Source of the DNA: a virus
Virus record (IMG/VR): IMGVR_UViG_3300031576_000108
Location: 1 to 44,328 of that record
Length of the DNA stretch: 44,328 bases
Reading direction: 5' to 3' (one strand)
Under the pieces are notes generated by a model. It did not search any database and had not been told where the DNA came from. It saw only the letters and a program-made list of their open reading frames with translations. The translations under genes and the position numbers were made by a program. Numbering within the stretch: position 1 is the stretch's first letter; each line of letters begins with the position of its first letter. Of this stretch, positions 23,564 through 31,614 are shown piece after piece.

Positions 23564-23589
23564 GTAGTAGGCACGCTCCGTCGTGCCGT
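23564..23589 (+). repeat. family A palindromic repeat
   Basis: GTAGTAGGCACGCTCCGTCG variant; next to the stop codon of the tail tube gene at 23594. Confidence 0.9.
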
Positions 23590-23593
23590 TTTT

Positions 23594-24556
23594 TTACGGC
23601 ACAACGATTGTGCTTGCAGTGTTTACGAGCACCGCCGCGGTGGTCCCGTCAAATGCGGGGTAGATCCGCACGTTGACGTCGCTCGATCGCGCGTTCGGCC
23701 CGCCGAGGTCCTGAACGGTGATCCGTCCATCGTTCACCTGAAACTTGATGTGGTTGGCCGTCGCGTCGGCGATTCGCTTCTTGTTGCGCTCCACTTTGCG
23801 TAGGTAGATTTCGCTGTCGGTCGCCCCTTGAGCCATACCACTGAGGGTAACGAGGGTGATCTGTGGCACGTCCTTGCACTGGCATTCGAACACCGGTTGC
23901 CGCCGCGCGATGGCGACAAAGTCCGGCCACACCTGGCCGCCGTGAAAGTTGACCTCCAGTTCGACGCCGACGTTGTAGGTCCAGCCCTGCAGGCTCGGCA
24001 GCTCCACGCCGCTGATGTTGACCGGTCCGAGTGCGTAGAGCTCGCTCACTATGCCGGGTGTCAGGCCGGCCACGTCGCTTGAAAATTCGACGATGTCGTT
24101 CGTGCCGTCCCAAACAGGCTGCATCTGGAACGTGATTTGCGCGCGTCGGTTCCTGGCTGCGGTGATCTGTTGCGGGTAGATGCCGGCCTTTCGGCTCTTG
24201 GCAAAGAAGTGCTTGGTCGCCGCGGGCAGCTCGCGCACGGAGAACGGTTTCATCCGGACCCATTGGGCCTGCACCTGGTTCCCGGTGGTCCCGACGTCGC
24301 CGATCGGCAGCCCGTCGAGCGTGATGAGGTCGAGGAACTTCTTGATCTCCAGCATGGTGCCGGAGAGTCCCGGATTTTGCTCGCCGAGCGCCAAAAAATC
24401 AGGGTCAACATTTGCTCCCGACTGTTCTGCCCACTCGGACATTCCCGTGCTCATTCTCAGGTCTGGAATGCCGTTGAATTGTGTAGTAGTCGCGCCGGCG
24501 ACGCCGGTCTTCGTCTCCAGCATCCCGACGACGTGTAACTTTGTGGTAGCCGGCAT
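23594..24556 (-). CDS. putative major tail tube protein (320 aa)
   Basis: From ATG 24556 (MPATTKLHVVGMLETKTG); the upstream frame is repeat sequence. 320 residues, mostly beta, with a central region (PVNISGVELPSLQGWTYNVG) and a long hairpin-like segment (GGQVWPDFVAIARRQPVFEC) as in tail tube barrels, and a C-terminal Ig-like stretch (SSDVNVRIYPAFDGTTAAV). Position just before the chaperone/tape measure genes and after the tail terminator supports the call. It would polymerise around the tape measure to form the tail. Confidence 0.65.
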   Translation of the reverse strand: MPATTKLHVVGMLETKTGVAGATTTQFNGIPDLRMSTGMSEWAEQSGANVDPDFLALGEQNPGLSGTMLEIKKFLDLITLDGLPIGDVGTTGNQVQAQWVRMKPFSVRELPAATKHFFAKSRKAGIYPQQITAARNRRAQITFQMQPVWDGTNDIVEFSSDVAGLTPGIVSELYALGPVNISGVELPSLQGWTYNVGVELEVNFHGGQVWPDFVAIARRQPVFECQCKDVPQITLVTLSGMAQGATDSEIYLRKVERNKKRIADATANHIKFQVNDGRITVQDLGGPNARSSDVNVRIYPAFDGTTAAVLVNTASTIVVP

Positions 24557-24571
24557 CCTTGCCTCCAGTTG

Positions 24572-24633
24572 TAGTAGTAGGCACGCTCCGCGTGCCGTCA
24601 CGGCAAACACGGCACACGGAGTGTGCCTACTAC
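24572..24633. repeat. inverted pair of family A repeats
   Basis: Direct copy 24572-24598 and inverted copy 24609-24633 between two minus genes, able to pair with each other. Confidence 0.9.
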
Positions 24634-24636
24634 TTT

Positions 24637-25125
24637 TCACGACTCCAGGCCGAACAGCATCCCGTAGCCAGCCTGGTAGTAATCTCCCTCAGTATTCTTC
24701 TCTCTCTTATGCGACCGCTTGGGTCCCCACCGGCGCCGAATGTCCCGCACGATCAGGTATCCGCCGATGATGGAGTTTGCGAGGATCTCCGCGACGATCT
24801 TCCCGCACTGGTTCATAAACGCCGTCTTGCTCGCTTCCGGATCGGCCGCGTCGCCGCTCGCTACGGCGATCTCGAACATGAGGAACAGTTCACCGCGTGG
24901 CCAGTCGCCGGGGTTGGCTCCCACGTCGAGGTATTCCCAGCTCCCATCAGAACCAATCAGTGCAAAAGGGCGGGTTACCGCCGTCCTCCTGCCCAGGTAG
25001 ACGCGCGTCTTTGCGTTTGTCGGGTCGGCTGGAAACCCGACCAAAGTCTGGAACGTCGTCGAGCTCGCAACCAGCTTTCTCGCCTCATCCTCGACGCTTG
25101 ACTCTGGTCCGTCTGGTGCCGGCAT
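24637..25125 (-). CDS. putative tail terminator/connector (162 aa)
   Basis: From ATG 25125 (MPAPDGPESSVEDEARKLVA); a GTG four codons upstream falls in the repeat. An N-terminal helix, two strands (TRVYLGRRTAVTRPFALIG), an acidic loop, another strand (ELFLMFEIAVASGD) and a helix follow the alpha/beta layout of tail terminator proteins such as lambda gpU. It lies one gene before the tube. Its leader is made of the family A repeat, whose CACGGAG is the only ribosome-site-like sequence. Confidence 0.55.
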   Translation of the reverse strand: MPAPDGPESSVEDEARKLVASSTTFQTLVGFPADPTNAKTRVYLGRRTAVTRPFALIGSDGSWEYLDVGANPGDWPRGELFLMFEIAVASGDAADPEASKTAFMNQCGKIVAEILANSIIGGYLIVRDIRRRWGPKRSHKREKNTEGDYYQAGYGMLFGLES

Positions 25126-25151
25126 AGTAGTAGGCACACTCCGTGTGCCGT
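25126..25151 (+). repeat. family A palindromic repeat
   Basis: One copy immediately before the ATG at 25125 on the minus strand. Confidence 0.9.
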
Positions 25152-25158
25152 TCCCCCC

Positions 25159-25557
25159 TTAGATGTTCCTCTCGATCGTTTCCTCGTTCTCCTTAGTGAC
25201 CGCGACATTCCTCCAGACCTCGACTCGCGTCGCGCCGTACTGACCGCGCCCCCAGCTCTCCGGGGTCCAGTTGAACCCGTCGAAGTTGAATTTGTCGTCG
25301 TCATCCACCGTGGCTACGGCCGTCAAGGCATCGTTGGTGATGAGTAGCGTTGCCCGCTGGATCTGCTGTTCACCGTCTTGGAAAAAGCGGCTATCGAGCT
25401 GCTCGCGGACGTCGATGACGGCGTACACGGTGATAGGTGCTCCGCCGCTCGGCGTATAGGTGATCGGCTTCCCCGCTCCGCCGGTCCCGTCCCCGCCGTT
25501 GAGCACCCTCTTCAGTTTCGACACAAACCGGCTCTTCACCGGCAGCGGCCACGCCAT
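25159..25557 (-). CDS. putative head-tail joining protein (132 aa)
   Basis: A 132-residue protein, MAWPLPVKSRFVSKLKRV, with GAGGG upstream. An N-terminal basic helix is followed by beta strands (ITVYAVIDVREQLDSRFF, RATLLITNDALTAVATVDDD), with GFNWTPESWG near the end. Size, strand content and place between capsid and tail genes suit a lambda FII-like head-tail joining protein. Not recognisable beyond that. Confidence 0.5.
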   Translation of the reverse strand: MAWPLPVKSRFVSKLKRVLNGGDGTGGAGKPITYTPSGGAPITVYAVIDVREQLDSRFFQDGEQQIQRATLLITNDALTAVATVDDDDKFNFDGFNWTPESWGRGQYGATRVEVWRNVAVTKENEETIERNI

Positions 25558-25591
25558 ACAAAGGCCCTCAGCTTTTCAGCTGTCAGCAATC

Positions 25592-25650
25592 AGTAGTAGG
25601 CACGCTCCGCGTGCCGCCGCTTACAGTAGTAGGCAGGCTCCGCGTGCCGT
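25592..25650 (+). repeat. two family A repeats in tandem
   Basis: Copies at 25592-25616 and 25625-25650 (second with GGCAGGCTCC, one base off the palindrome). Confidence 0.85.
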
Positions 25651-25658
25651 TCCGCTGC

Positions 25659-25913
25659 TTACTTCTTGTCTTCCGCATCTTCCGGCTTGTCCGGCTTCCT
25701 CCTGACTTTCTCGACAACTTCGGCCTCTTCGTCGAACTCGACCAGCACCCCGTTTGCGATTTCTCCCTTGAGGTGTTCGACTTCTTGGTTGCTGATCTCC
25801 GTGGGCTCGTCCTTTGCAAACCGCACCTCTCGGATCTTTTCCAGTTTCGGGCCGCTGCGCACGTTGTAGCTCGCGAAGATGCCGGGATGATCGCCTCTCA
25901 GAACGAACCTCAT
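25659..25913 (-). CDS. small acidic protein after the capsid gene (84 aa)
   Basis: GAAAGGACAGACAA precedes the ATG at 25913. 84 residues, MRFVLRGDHPGIFASYNV, then a highly charged C-terminal helix (VEFDEEAEVVEKVRRKPDKP). The first gene after the major capsid protein is commonly a head completion or packaging accessory protein; no family recognised. Confidence 0.6.
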   Translation of the reverse strand: MRFVLRGDHPGIFASYNVRSGPKLEKIREVRFAKDEPTEISNQEVEHLKGEIANGVLVEFDEEAEVVEKVRRKPDKPEDAEDKK

Positions 25914-25938
25914 TTGTCTGTCCTTTCTGTTTTAGAGT

Positions 25939-26016
25939 GGGGGCACGGCCTGGAGTCCCGCGGCCGTGCCCCCCTCAGCGCTGGGATTCGCGATCCGCCG
26001 GGCTTGCCCCGGCGGG
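25939..26016. repeat. 12-bp hairpin and a family B palindrome
   Basis: GGGGGCACGGCC (25939-25950) pairs perfectly with GGCCGTGCCCCC (25962-25973); a family B copy (TCCGCCGGGCTTGCCCCGGCGGG) follows at 25994-26016, just after the capsid gene stop. The pair may attenuate transcription after the highly expressed capsid gene. Confidence 0.75.
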
Positions 26017-26020
26017 TGTC

Positions 26021-26941
26021 TTAGTTGAACTCAGTTTGGACGCTCGTCCACCAGGCCAGGTATCCCATGTTATAGCGCGCATCGGCCATGAATTTCACGT
26101 TCTTGGTCTCGGCGTCGTCCCAGCCCTTGGTCTGGGTCGCGAGCGCGCGCCGCGGCTGATATACGAACGGTTTCAACGGGCTGCCCAGGAAGTGCAGCCA
26201 CCACTTGACCGCGCTGGTGAGCTCGTTGTTTACGATGATCACCGGCTGGTCGAGCACGATGTTCGTGTTGCCGCCGCCCAGCAGTGCGGATCGCAGCCCC
26301 TCATTGGCGGCGACCTCCAGCTCGGGCGGCACCTCGACCATCAGGTCGGCCAAGCGGCCGGCGATCGGCCGGATGAGCTTCTTGCCCTGATCGTTCTTGA
26401 AGGTCAACATTTTCGTGCGAGCCGCGTTGTAGGCGCTCTTGAACTCGGCGGCCGTGACTGCCAGGTGATTGGTGGCGTCGTACGTGAGATCGTTCGACTG
26501 TGTGCCGGAGTCGCCCCAAAGATGGTCCGTGTCGTAGAAGAACTGGCCATCCCACGTCGCTGTGGATTCGCCGGCGATGAGAATCTCGGTCCGCAATGCG
26601 TCGGGGTGGTACATGGCCTCGGACGCGAGCATCGCGATCGAGTCGCTGTACATGCCGAGCCGATCATCTTCGATGTCGGTTTTTTCGATCAGTATCGAGT
26701 CCTCCCAGAGCTTGTTGGCCAGGGTGAACTTGCCGCCGCGCATCTCTTTGAACACTCGCTCACCCAACCACTCCCGCATCGCAGGCATGGTTCCGAGAAA
26801 TGCGTATTCCTCATCAGCCCCGCCCGATGGTCGCACCGTGCACACGCGGGGATAGAAAGGCTGCGCACTCATGGCAGCCAGTTTGAAAGCCGCCGTCAGC
26901 CCGCGCGTCGTGACGATGGCCTTTGCTGTGTCGAGAGACAT
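26021..26941 (-). CDS. major capsid protein, Mu gpT-like
   Basis: 306 residues from ATG 26941 (MSLDTAKAIVTTRGLTAAF), AAGGAG eight bases upstream. The segment MREWLGERVFKEMRGGKFTL, then IEKTDIEDDRLGMYS and the DGQFFYDTDHLWGD motif, match the Mu head subunit gpT family of HK97-fold capsid proteins. HPDALRTEILIAG and the C-terminal WWTSVQTEFN also fit. It assembles the icosahedral shell. A Mu-like capsid with a lambda-like portal and protease shows the mosaic origin of the head module. Its neighbours on either side are the decoration and completion genes. Confidence 0.85.
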   Translation of the reverse strand: MSLDTAKAIVTTRGLTAAFKLAAMSAQPFYPRVCTVRPSGGADEEYAFLGTMPAMREWLGERVFKEMRGGKFTLANKLWEDSILIEKTDIEDDRLGMYSDSIAMLASEAMYHPDALRTEILIAGESTATWDGQFFYDTDHLWGDSGTQSNDLTYDATNHLAVTAAEFKSAYNAARTKMLTFKNDQGKKLIRPIAGRLADLMVEVPPELEVAANEGLRSALLGGGNTNIVLDQPVIIVNNELTSAVKWWLHFLGSPLKPFVYQPRRALATQTKGWDDAETKNVKFMADARYNMGYLAWWTSVQTEFN

Positions 26942-26966
26942 TTCCACTTCTCCTTGTTCCGGTTGT

Positions 26967-26991
26967 GAGCCGCCAGGCTTGTCCCCGGCGG
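26967..26991. repeat. family B palindromic repeat
   Basis: GAGCCGCCAGGCTTGTCCCCGGCGG, one mismatch in the stem, in the leader of the capsid gene. Confidence 0.8.
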
Positions 26992-27019
26992 AAAACCCGC
27001 CGCTGCGCCGCGGGGCTGT

Positions 27020-27436
27020 TTACGCCTGGATCGGATCGATGTCCACGTAGACCTGGGTGCTCGAAACGAACTCAGTCACTCGGCCGATTTTCGAGCTGCC
27101 GGCGGCAGTGACCGTGATCGTGTAGTTGTCCGAGCCGTACACGAGCTGGTAGTTGCTGTTGGCCTGGGTGAAACCGGTACCGACCAACAAAAAGCTACCC
27201 TTCGTGAAGACCTCGACCTTGATCGCACCGTCGAGGCCCGCGCTGTTGTCCGCCTCTTTCTTGACGACGCCGGCGAACTCGTTGACCCCGGCCGCATCGT
27301 CGTCAGTGGCGAATCCGTTGGCGTCGATGTACACCAACGTGCCCTGATAGAGCCGCTTCAAGGTCGTAACCGGGATCGGCCGAAGGCTGCCCGGCTCCCG
27401 AGCCGTGATGAGTTGGTTTGCTGTTACAGCTGCCAT
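27020..27436 (-). CDS. putative capsid decoration protein (138 aa)
   Basis: 138 residues, AAGGAGAGTCAA before ATG 27436. MAAVTANQLITAREPGSL followed by strands (GTLVYIDANGFATDD, EFAGVVKKEADN, IKVEVFTKGSFLLVG) matches the small beta-barrel head decoration or cement proteins (DUF2190-like). It precedes the capsid gene, the lambda gpD position. It would stabilise the expanded shell. Confidence 0.65.
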   Translation of the reverse strand: MAAVTANQLITAREPGSLRPIPVTTLKRLYQGTLVYIDANGFATDDDAAGVNEFAGVVKKEADNSAGLDGAIKVEVFTKGSFLLVGTGFTQANSNYQLVYGSDNYTITVTAAGSSKIGRVTEFVSSTQVYVDIDPIQA

Positions 27437-27453
27437 TTGACTCTCCTTGAAAT

Positions 27454-27506
27454 CCCGCCGGCCGGCGGGCTGTTTTGAAAAGTAGTAGGCACACTCCGTG
27501 TGCCGT
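27454..27506. repeat. 16-bp palindrome plus family A repeat
   Basis: CCCGCCGGCCGGCGGG (27454-27469) is a perfect palindrome; a family A copy follows at 27481-27506, ending eight bases from the stop of the protease/scaffold gene. Confidence 0.85.
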
Positions 27507-27513
27507 GCCCCGC

Positions 27514-28077
27514 TTACTTCTTTGGCGTTGGCGTTGCCTTCCCGAGCTGCGCCAGTACGTACTGATCTTCGGCGAGGCCCAGCTGCTGGAACGTCTCGGC
27601 GTTGTCGCGGTACTCCTTGCGCAGCTTGGCCTCGGCCGCTTCACCTTCCGGCGCTTCGGAGTGTTCGACTGGCTTCTGTGTGGAGGCCAGCTTATCGAAG
27701 TAGGCGGCTTTGGCCCCCTCGATGGAAACCCCGTCGCCGATCAGTTTGGCTGCCAGCTTGGTATCGCCGTAGCGATCGCCCAGGGCCTGGATCTCGGCGC
27801 ATCGGATCCTTTCGGATTCGACCGAGCCAGCTGCTGCAGCAGCTGCAGCTGCTGGGGCCTCCGTTTTCGCCGGCTCTGCGACTCCACAGTGCCCGGTGAG
27901 GGTGGGCATCCTGATGGCGCCCATCAGCTTTTCGAACTGTTCCTGGCTCAACGTAACCGGCGATGCGGTCGGTTGAGTCTGCGGCACCGGTGCAGCCGCG
28001 GCGGCGGCCGGTGCGGTCGCCGGAGCGGTCGGCGTCGCGGGGCTTTGTCCTCCGGATGCCGTTGCGGCATTGGCCAT
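27514..28077 (-). CDS. nested scaffold protein (Nu3-like, 187 aa)
   Basis: ATG at 28077, in frame with codon 320 of the protease, is preceded by AGAAGAGGAGAGTCAC, a far better ribosome site than that of the full gene. The product, MANAATASGGQSPATPT onward, has an Ala/Pro-rich start and a helical, charged C-terminus (EAEAKLRKEYRDNAETFQQL), as in lambda Nu3. It would guide shell assembly and be removed by the protease. In other phages the pair shares the same C-terminus in this way. Confidence 0.65.
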   Translation of the reverse strand: MANAATASGGQSPATPTAPATAPAAAAAAPVPQTQPTASPVTLSQEQFEKLMGAIRMPTLTGHCGVAEPAKTEAPAAAAAAAAGSVESERIRCAEIQALGDRYGDTKLAAKLIGDGVSIEGAKAAYFDKLASTQKPVEHSEAPEGEAAEAKLRKEYRDNAETFQQLGLAEDQYVLAQLGKATPTPKK

Positions 28078-29034
28078 GTGACTCTCCTCTTCTGGTGTTT
28101 CTAATTCGTCCTCGACTGGCTCCGGCTCGGGGACGATGACAGAGACCGGATTCTTCTTCGCTCGCTCCCGGAGTTCTGCGAGCGTGTCCGTATAGGTTCC
28201 TAAGGAGTCGGCCAGACCAGCGTCCAATGCCTGCTGGCCGACGAATTCGCGGCCCTCCGCCCAACTTTCCGTGTCGGCGAGTGAGAGTCCGCGATTGTTT
28301 GCTACAGCGTTCAGGAACAGGCTGTTGTAGTAGTCGATGTACGACTGGATGACCGTCTTATCACTCTTGTCGAGCGGTTTGTCCGGGTGCCCGGCCGTCT
28401 TGTACTTCCCCGCCTGGATGAACGTCACTTTCTCGCCCAGCATCTCCCTCTGTCGCGAGTAGTCCACGTGCACCCAGTAGGTGCCGATGGCCCCGAGCTC
28501 CGAATCGCTGCTGAGAATGATTCGCTCGGCGGCGGAACCGAGGTAGTAACAGGCGCTGTAGGCCACGCTATCGGCAATCGACCAAATCTCTTTCACGGCT
28601 CGCCCGGCGACGATCAGGTCCGAGCACTCGGCCAGGCCGCCGCCGGACGCTCCGCCGGGTGAGTGGCAGCGCAGCAGGACCTTCTTCACGCGATCATCGG
28701 CAAGCACTTCGCGGATGCAGTGGCCCAGCACCTCGTAGCTGGTGCCACCGGAGTAGTAACTCATCAGGTTCGCCCGGCGGGTGAGCGTCCCGGTGATCGG
28801 AATAACGGCGACGCCGTCGATGATCTCGTACCGCTTGGCCTTCTCGCTCGACGCCCCCTCGTACTGGGCCTTCACCTTTTCCGGGTCGATCTGGTCCGCC
28901 AGTTTCGCCTGGAGAAACTCCTGGATCTCCTGCAGCTTGGCTAGCCGCATGTGCCAGGCGGTGCCGTAGAACGTCTCAGCAACCAGCTTGAGCCGTTCCC
29001 GTCCGCGTCGTTGTGCTACGTGAGCGTTCGCCAT
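27514..29034 (-). CDS. prohead protease (S49/SppA type) with fused scaffold
   Basis: 506 residues. Residues 70-300 are an S49 serine peptidase domain: GVAVIPITGTL opens the fold, HSPGGASGGGL forms the oxyanion glycines, AYSACYYLG carries the likely nucleophile Ser160, and AGKYKTAGHP the likely base Lys212. As with lambda gpC it would cleave head proteins during maturation. After a linker rich in Pro/Glu (PEPEPVEDELETPEEE) comes an Ala/Pro-rich, then helical C-terminus typical of scaffolds. An internal start at 28077 would make that part alone. No strong ribosome site at 29034. Confidence 0.8.
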   Translation of the reverse strand: MANAHVAQRRGRERLKLVAETFYGTAWHMRLAKLQEIQEFLQAKLADQIDPEKVKAQYEGASSEKAKRYEIIDGVAVIPITGTLTRRANLMSYYSGGTSYEVLGHCIREVLADDRVKKVLLRCHSPGGASGGGLAECSDLIVAGRAVKEIWSIADSVAYSACYYLGSAAERIILSSDSELGAIGTYWVHVDYSRQREMLGEKVTFIQAGKYKTAGHPDKPLDKSDKTVIQSYIDYYNSLFLNAVANNRGLSLADTESWAEGREFVGQQALDAGLADSLGTYTDTLAELRERAKKNPVSVIVPEPEPVEDELETPEEESHMANAATASGGQSPATPTAPATAPAAAAAAPVPQTQPTASPVTLSQEQFEKLMGAIRMPTLTGHCGVAEPAKTEAPAAAAAAAAGSVESERIRCAEIQALGDRYGDTKLAAKLIGDGVSIEGAKAAYFDKLASTQKPVEHSEAPEGEAAEAKLRKEYRDNAETFQQLGLAEDQYVLAQLGKATPTPKK

Positions 29035-29045
29035 TTTCTATTTTT

Positions 29046-29117
29046 GTAGTAGGCACACTCCGTGTGCCGTTCTGTCCCGTTCTCCCCCGTTCACGGCACA
29101 CGGAGTGTGCCTACTAC
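29046..29117. repeat. inverted pair of family A repeats
   Basis: Direct copy 29046-29070 and inverted copy 29093-29117 between portal and protease genes. Confidence 0.9.
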
Positions 29118-29121
29118 GACC

Positions 29122-30894
29122 CTACGCCGCCCGGTGTCCGTTTCTGCTGAACCGCCGCACGTTCACCAGCTTGACCGGCTTCCGCTGTTCCGTGTCTTCG
29201 TCTTCATCCTGATCCATGCCATCGGGGCTCTTGGGCGCCGATGGGACCCCGCTTACGGCCTTTGTGCTACGTCCTCGCACCAGGCCGTTCTCGGTATACC
29301 ACTCCTCGACGCGGAGGTTCTGTTCCGCGACCTCCTGCCAATCGAGGCCGTTCTCGGCACACACGTTGGGAAGCGAGTTGAATCCCGCCTCGACCTCCAA
29401 CATGGACGCCTGGACTTCCTTCAGGGGATCGACCCACGGATTTGGCGGCGGCGCCCACCAGCACTTTTCAAACGCGAACCGGTTGGCGTTGTACTCCCGC
29501 ATGCTGAGCGGGATCAGATCCGCGGTGATCGAGTCGGCGACGATCTCTCGCCACACGGGCTGCAGGAACCTCTCCACCATGATGATCTGGTCGAGCTGGA
29601 AGTTTCGGCGCGCGTCGAGCAGTGCCAGCCGTGTCGAGCTGAAGTTACTTTTGCTCCAGTCGCCGGCGAGCAGCTCGTAGCCGTAGCCGATCGCGTTGCC
29701 GATCAATCGGCACAGCCACACCAGGAACGGGTCAAACGTGTCGTTAGCCGGCTGCGGGTTGCCGAACTCCACGGATTCGCCCGGGTTCAAATAATAGGCG
29801 CGCCCGTGGTCGAGATCCTCGATCGGGTCGTTCGTCTCCGGCTCCGTGTCCGACGCATTGGCGAGTGCCGCGCCCATCGCGTCGCCGGTCAATGTGATGA
29901 AGACGGAGAAGCAGCTGGCGATGTCGAGATTCTCGAGCCATCCGTCCAGCCAATCGTCCAGCGTCTGCAGCTTGAGGATGACCGGTGCCAGCTCGGGCAC
30001 GCCCCTCGATCGCCTCCGCCTTCGGCGGTACAGGTGGAACACGTCGCCGGCCGGCAGCCGCCGCATGTCGAAGCCGCCGCGAACGTCCTTGATGTCGTCC
30101 GGGTGCGTCCGACTCACGAAATATCCTAGGATGCGTCCGAGCTCATCGCGTTCGATGCCAGCTCGGACGCGCGGGTCGTTCATTCGTTCGAGTGGGGTGA
30201 AGAGCCGCTCGGGCGCGATCGTCTGTAGCTTGAGCGGGATGGGGGCCTGCGGGTCCGGGATCCGCGACTTGAGCGCGATGCCTTCGCCCGATTCGAACCT
30301 GTCCCAGGCCGCCTCGCCCTGCAGCTCGCCGAACGACAGTTTGCCCGACACCTCCGCGCGCGGCGCCCATTCCGCAAAAATCTGTTCGAGGGACCGGTTA
30401 ATGTCCTTCGCGCGCGAGTCGGTGACCAGGCCGTCCTCGGCGGTGATCCGGGCCTGCGGGCGCATGCCTGGTCCGACGGTGTAGGTGACCCACTTCCGAG
30501 CCGCCGCCGCGGCCAGCGCGTTGTTGTCGATCATGTGCTGGCTCTTCTGCCGCATCACGTCGAGCGACTCACCGAAGTCAAAGTCGTCGTCGTCGGTCAG
30601 TCCGGATGTTTTCCACCGGTCGTGATGCCGCCTATCGTAGTTGGCGGCCTCGAATTTACTGGCCGCCCCCTCGATGCGTGCCTCCTGGAGTGGCCACATG
30701 CGTCGCTCGATCTGGCGGGCTTTTCCCCACTTGGGGCTAACTGCGTAGGCGAACCAATCGACGAGTCGAGCCGCGCGCGAGGCTGTGGATGGGAACTTAC
30801 GGAGCTGTCCCTTGTCGTCCTTCAGGTCGATTCTGACCGGCGCCAGTCGGCGGTTCGAAGGTCGCCGGTATTTCCGCTCAGCAATTTTAGGCAA
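29122..30894 (-). CDS. portal protein, lambda gpB family
   Basis: About 590 residues. The frame has no ATG near its start; a TTG at 30894 (LPKIAERKYRRPSNRR), nine bases after AGAGAGG, is chosen, while a GTG 11 codons earlier lies in a repeat. WVTYTVGPGMRPQARI, EGIALKSRIPDPQAPIPLKL, and GYFVSRTHPDD are characteristic of lambda-family portals; FHLYRRRRRRSRGVPELAPV carries the basic channel region. Acidic end (DGMDQDEDEDTEQRKP). Twelve copies form the DNA entry ring that docks terminase. Upstream is the gpW-like gene, downstream the protease, as in lambda. Confidence 0.8.
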   Translation of the reverse strand: MPKIAERKYRRPSNRRLAPVRIDLKDDKGQLRKFPSTASRAARLVDWFAYAVSPKWGKARQIERRMWPLQEARIEGAASKFEAANYDRRHHDRWKTSGLTDDDDFDFGESLDVMRQKSQHMIDNNALAAAAARKWVTYTVGPGMRPQARITAEDGLVTDSRAKDINRSLEQIFAEWAPRAEVSGKLSFGELQGEAAWDRFESGEGIALKSRIPDPQAPIPLKLQTIAPERLFTPLERMNDPRVRAGIERDELGRILGYFVSRTHPDDIKDVRGGFDMRRLPAGDVFHLYRRRRRRSRGVPELAPVILKLQTLDDWLDGWLENLDIASCFSVFITLTGDAMGAALANASDTEPETNDPIEDLDHGRAYYLNPGESVEFGNPQPANDTFDPFLVWLCRLIGNAIGYGYELLAGDWSKSNFSSTRLALLDARRNFQLDQIIMVERFLQPVWREIVADSITADLIPLSMREYNANRFAFEKCWWAPPPNPWVDPLKEVQASMLEVEAGFNSLPNVCAENGLDWQEVAEQNLRVEEWYTENGLVRGRSTKAVSGVPSAPKSPDGMDQDEDEDTEQRKPVKLVNVRRFSRNGHRAA

Positions 30895-30913
30895 GGCTCC
30901 CAGCCTCTCTTGG

Positions 30914-30939
30914 AGTAGTAGGCACACTCCGTGTGCCGT
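30914..30939 (+). repeat. family A palindromic repeat
   Basis: One copy filling the whole gap between the gpW-like stop and the portal leader. Confidence 0.9.
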
Positions 30940-31137
30940 TTACCGTGCCACTCTGAGTTTCGTGAACGCCGGCCTGCGAGCTGCATTCCTCGAATCGACC
31001 CAATCCTGGAACTCTTTCAGGTGGGTGAGGTCACGCTCGATGACGACGCCGTCAACGTCGTATTTCTCGCCGGTTTCGAGCGTGTCGAGAATAGCGTCGC
31101 GAGCGGCGTCTGACAGTTGTTGGTCAGTGGCGGGCAT
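30940..31137 (-). CDS. gpW-like head-tail connector (65 aa)
   Basis: First gene of the virion operon, 65 residues (MPATDQQLSDAARDAILD). Helix, short hairpin with a basic loop (GEKYDVDGVVIERDLTHL), second helix and basic tail fit lambda gpW, which sits directly before the portal gene and joins head to tail. Weak ribosome site. The stop abuts a family A repeat. Confidence 0.65.
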   Translation of the reverse strand: MPATDQQLSDAARDAILDTLETGEKYDVDGVVIERDLTHLKEFQDWVDSRNAARRPAFTKLRVAR

Positions 31138-31184
31138 TTGTAGGTGTGTTTGTACTTGAAGAGCCGGTGGGGAAAGAATGGTCC

Positions 31185-31292
31185 GTTTACAGATCGGGGC
31201 CAGGTGGCGGGTGGAGGGTGGAGGGTGAAAAGGGTGCCGGAATCACACCACCCGCCACCCTCCACCCGCCACCTTCTTTCCGACCTGTAAAC
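31185..31292. repeat. 108-bp nested inverted repeat in the divergent region
   Basis: Outer arms GTTTACAGATCGG (31185-31197) and CCGACCTGTAAAC (31280-31292), one mismatch; inner arms AGGTGGCGGGTGGAGGGTGG (31202-31221) and its exact complement (31255-31274). It lies between the divergent virion and lysis operons (31138-31371), whose promoters must be on either side of it, though no convincing boxes are visible. Confidence 0.85.
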
Positions 31293-31371
31293 AGCCGCTT
31301 CTGAAAAACGCGACCTCGACATAGAGTCGCCGCCACTCCAGTTCAACAAGTTGAGGAACGGAGAAAAACCC

Positions 31372-31614
31372 ATGTGGGAAAAACTCTTCCCGCTCGCATC
31401 TTCGCTCACGCTGATCAGTCTGCTGGTTGCCTTTGTGATCGTCGCCGCTACAGGCTGCCAGACCGTGGACCGCCTCCGCAACTTGCGGAGGCCTCCGCCG
31501 GCCGCGCCGCCGAATCCGGAGCCGGCGGCCGCGACCAGCGAAAGCAAGAGCGAGGTGCGCGTGATCGTTCCACCGCCCTACCCGTTCACGGATGACGCGC
31601 CAACTGAACGATGA
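31372..31614 (+). CDS. lipoprotein, probable spanin-like lysis protein (80 aa)
   Basis: ATG 31372 with GAGG and CGGAGAA upstream. 80 residues: MWEKLFPLASSLTLISLL leads a lipoprotein signal peptide ending in the lipobox VAATGC (Cys about residue 29), then a Pro/Ala-rich mature part (PPPAAPPNPEPAA) and VRVIVPPPYPF. Small proline-rich lipoproteins in lysis cassettes are typical outer spanin subunits (Rz1-like), which help disrupt the outer membrane. Its TGA overlaps the ATG of the next gene (ATGA). The spanin call is inferred from build and position. Confidence 0.6.
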   Translation: MWEKLFPLASSLTLISLLVAFVIVAATGCQTVDRLRNLRRPPPAAPPNPEPAAATSESKSEVRVIVPPPYPFTDDAPTER

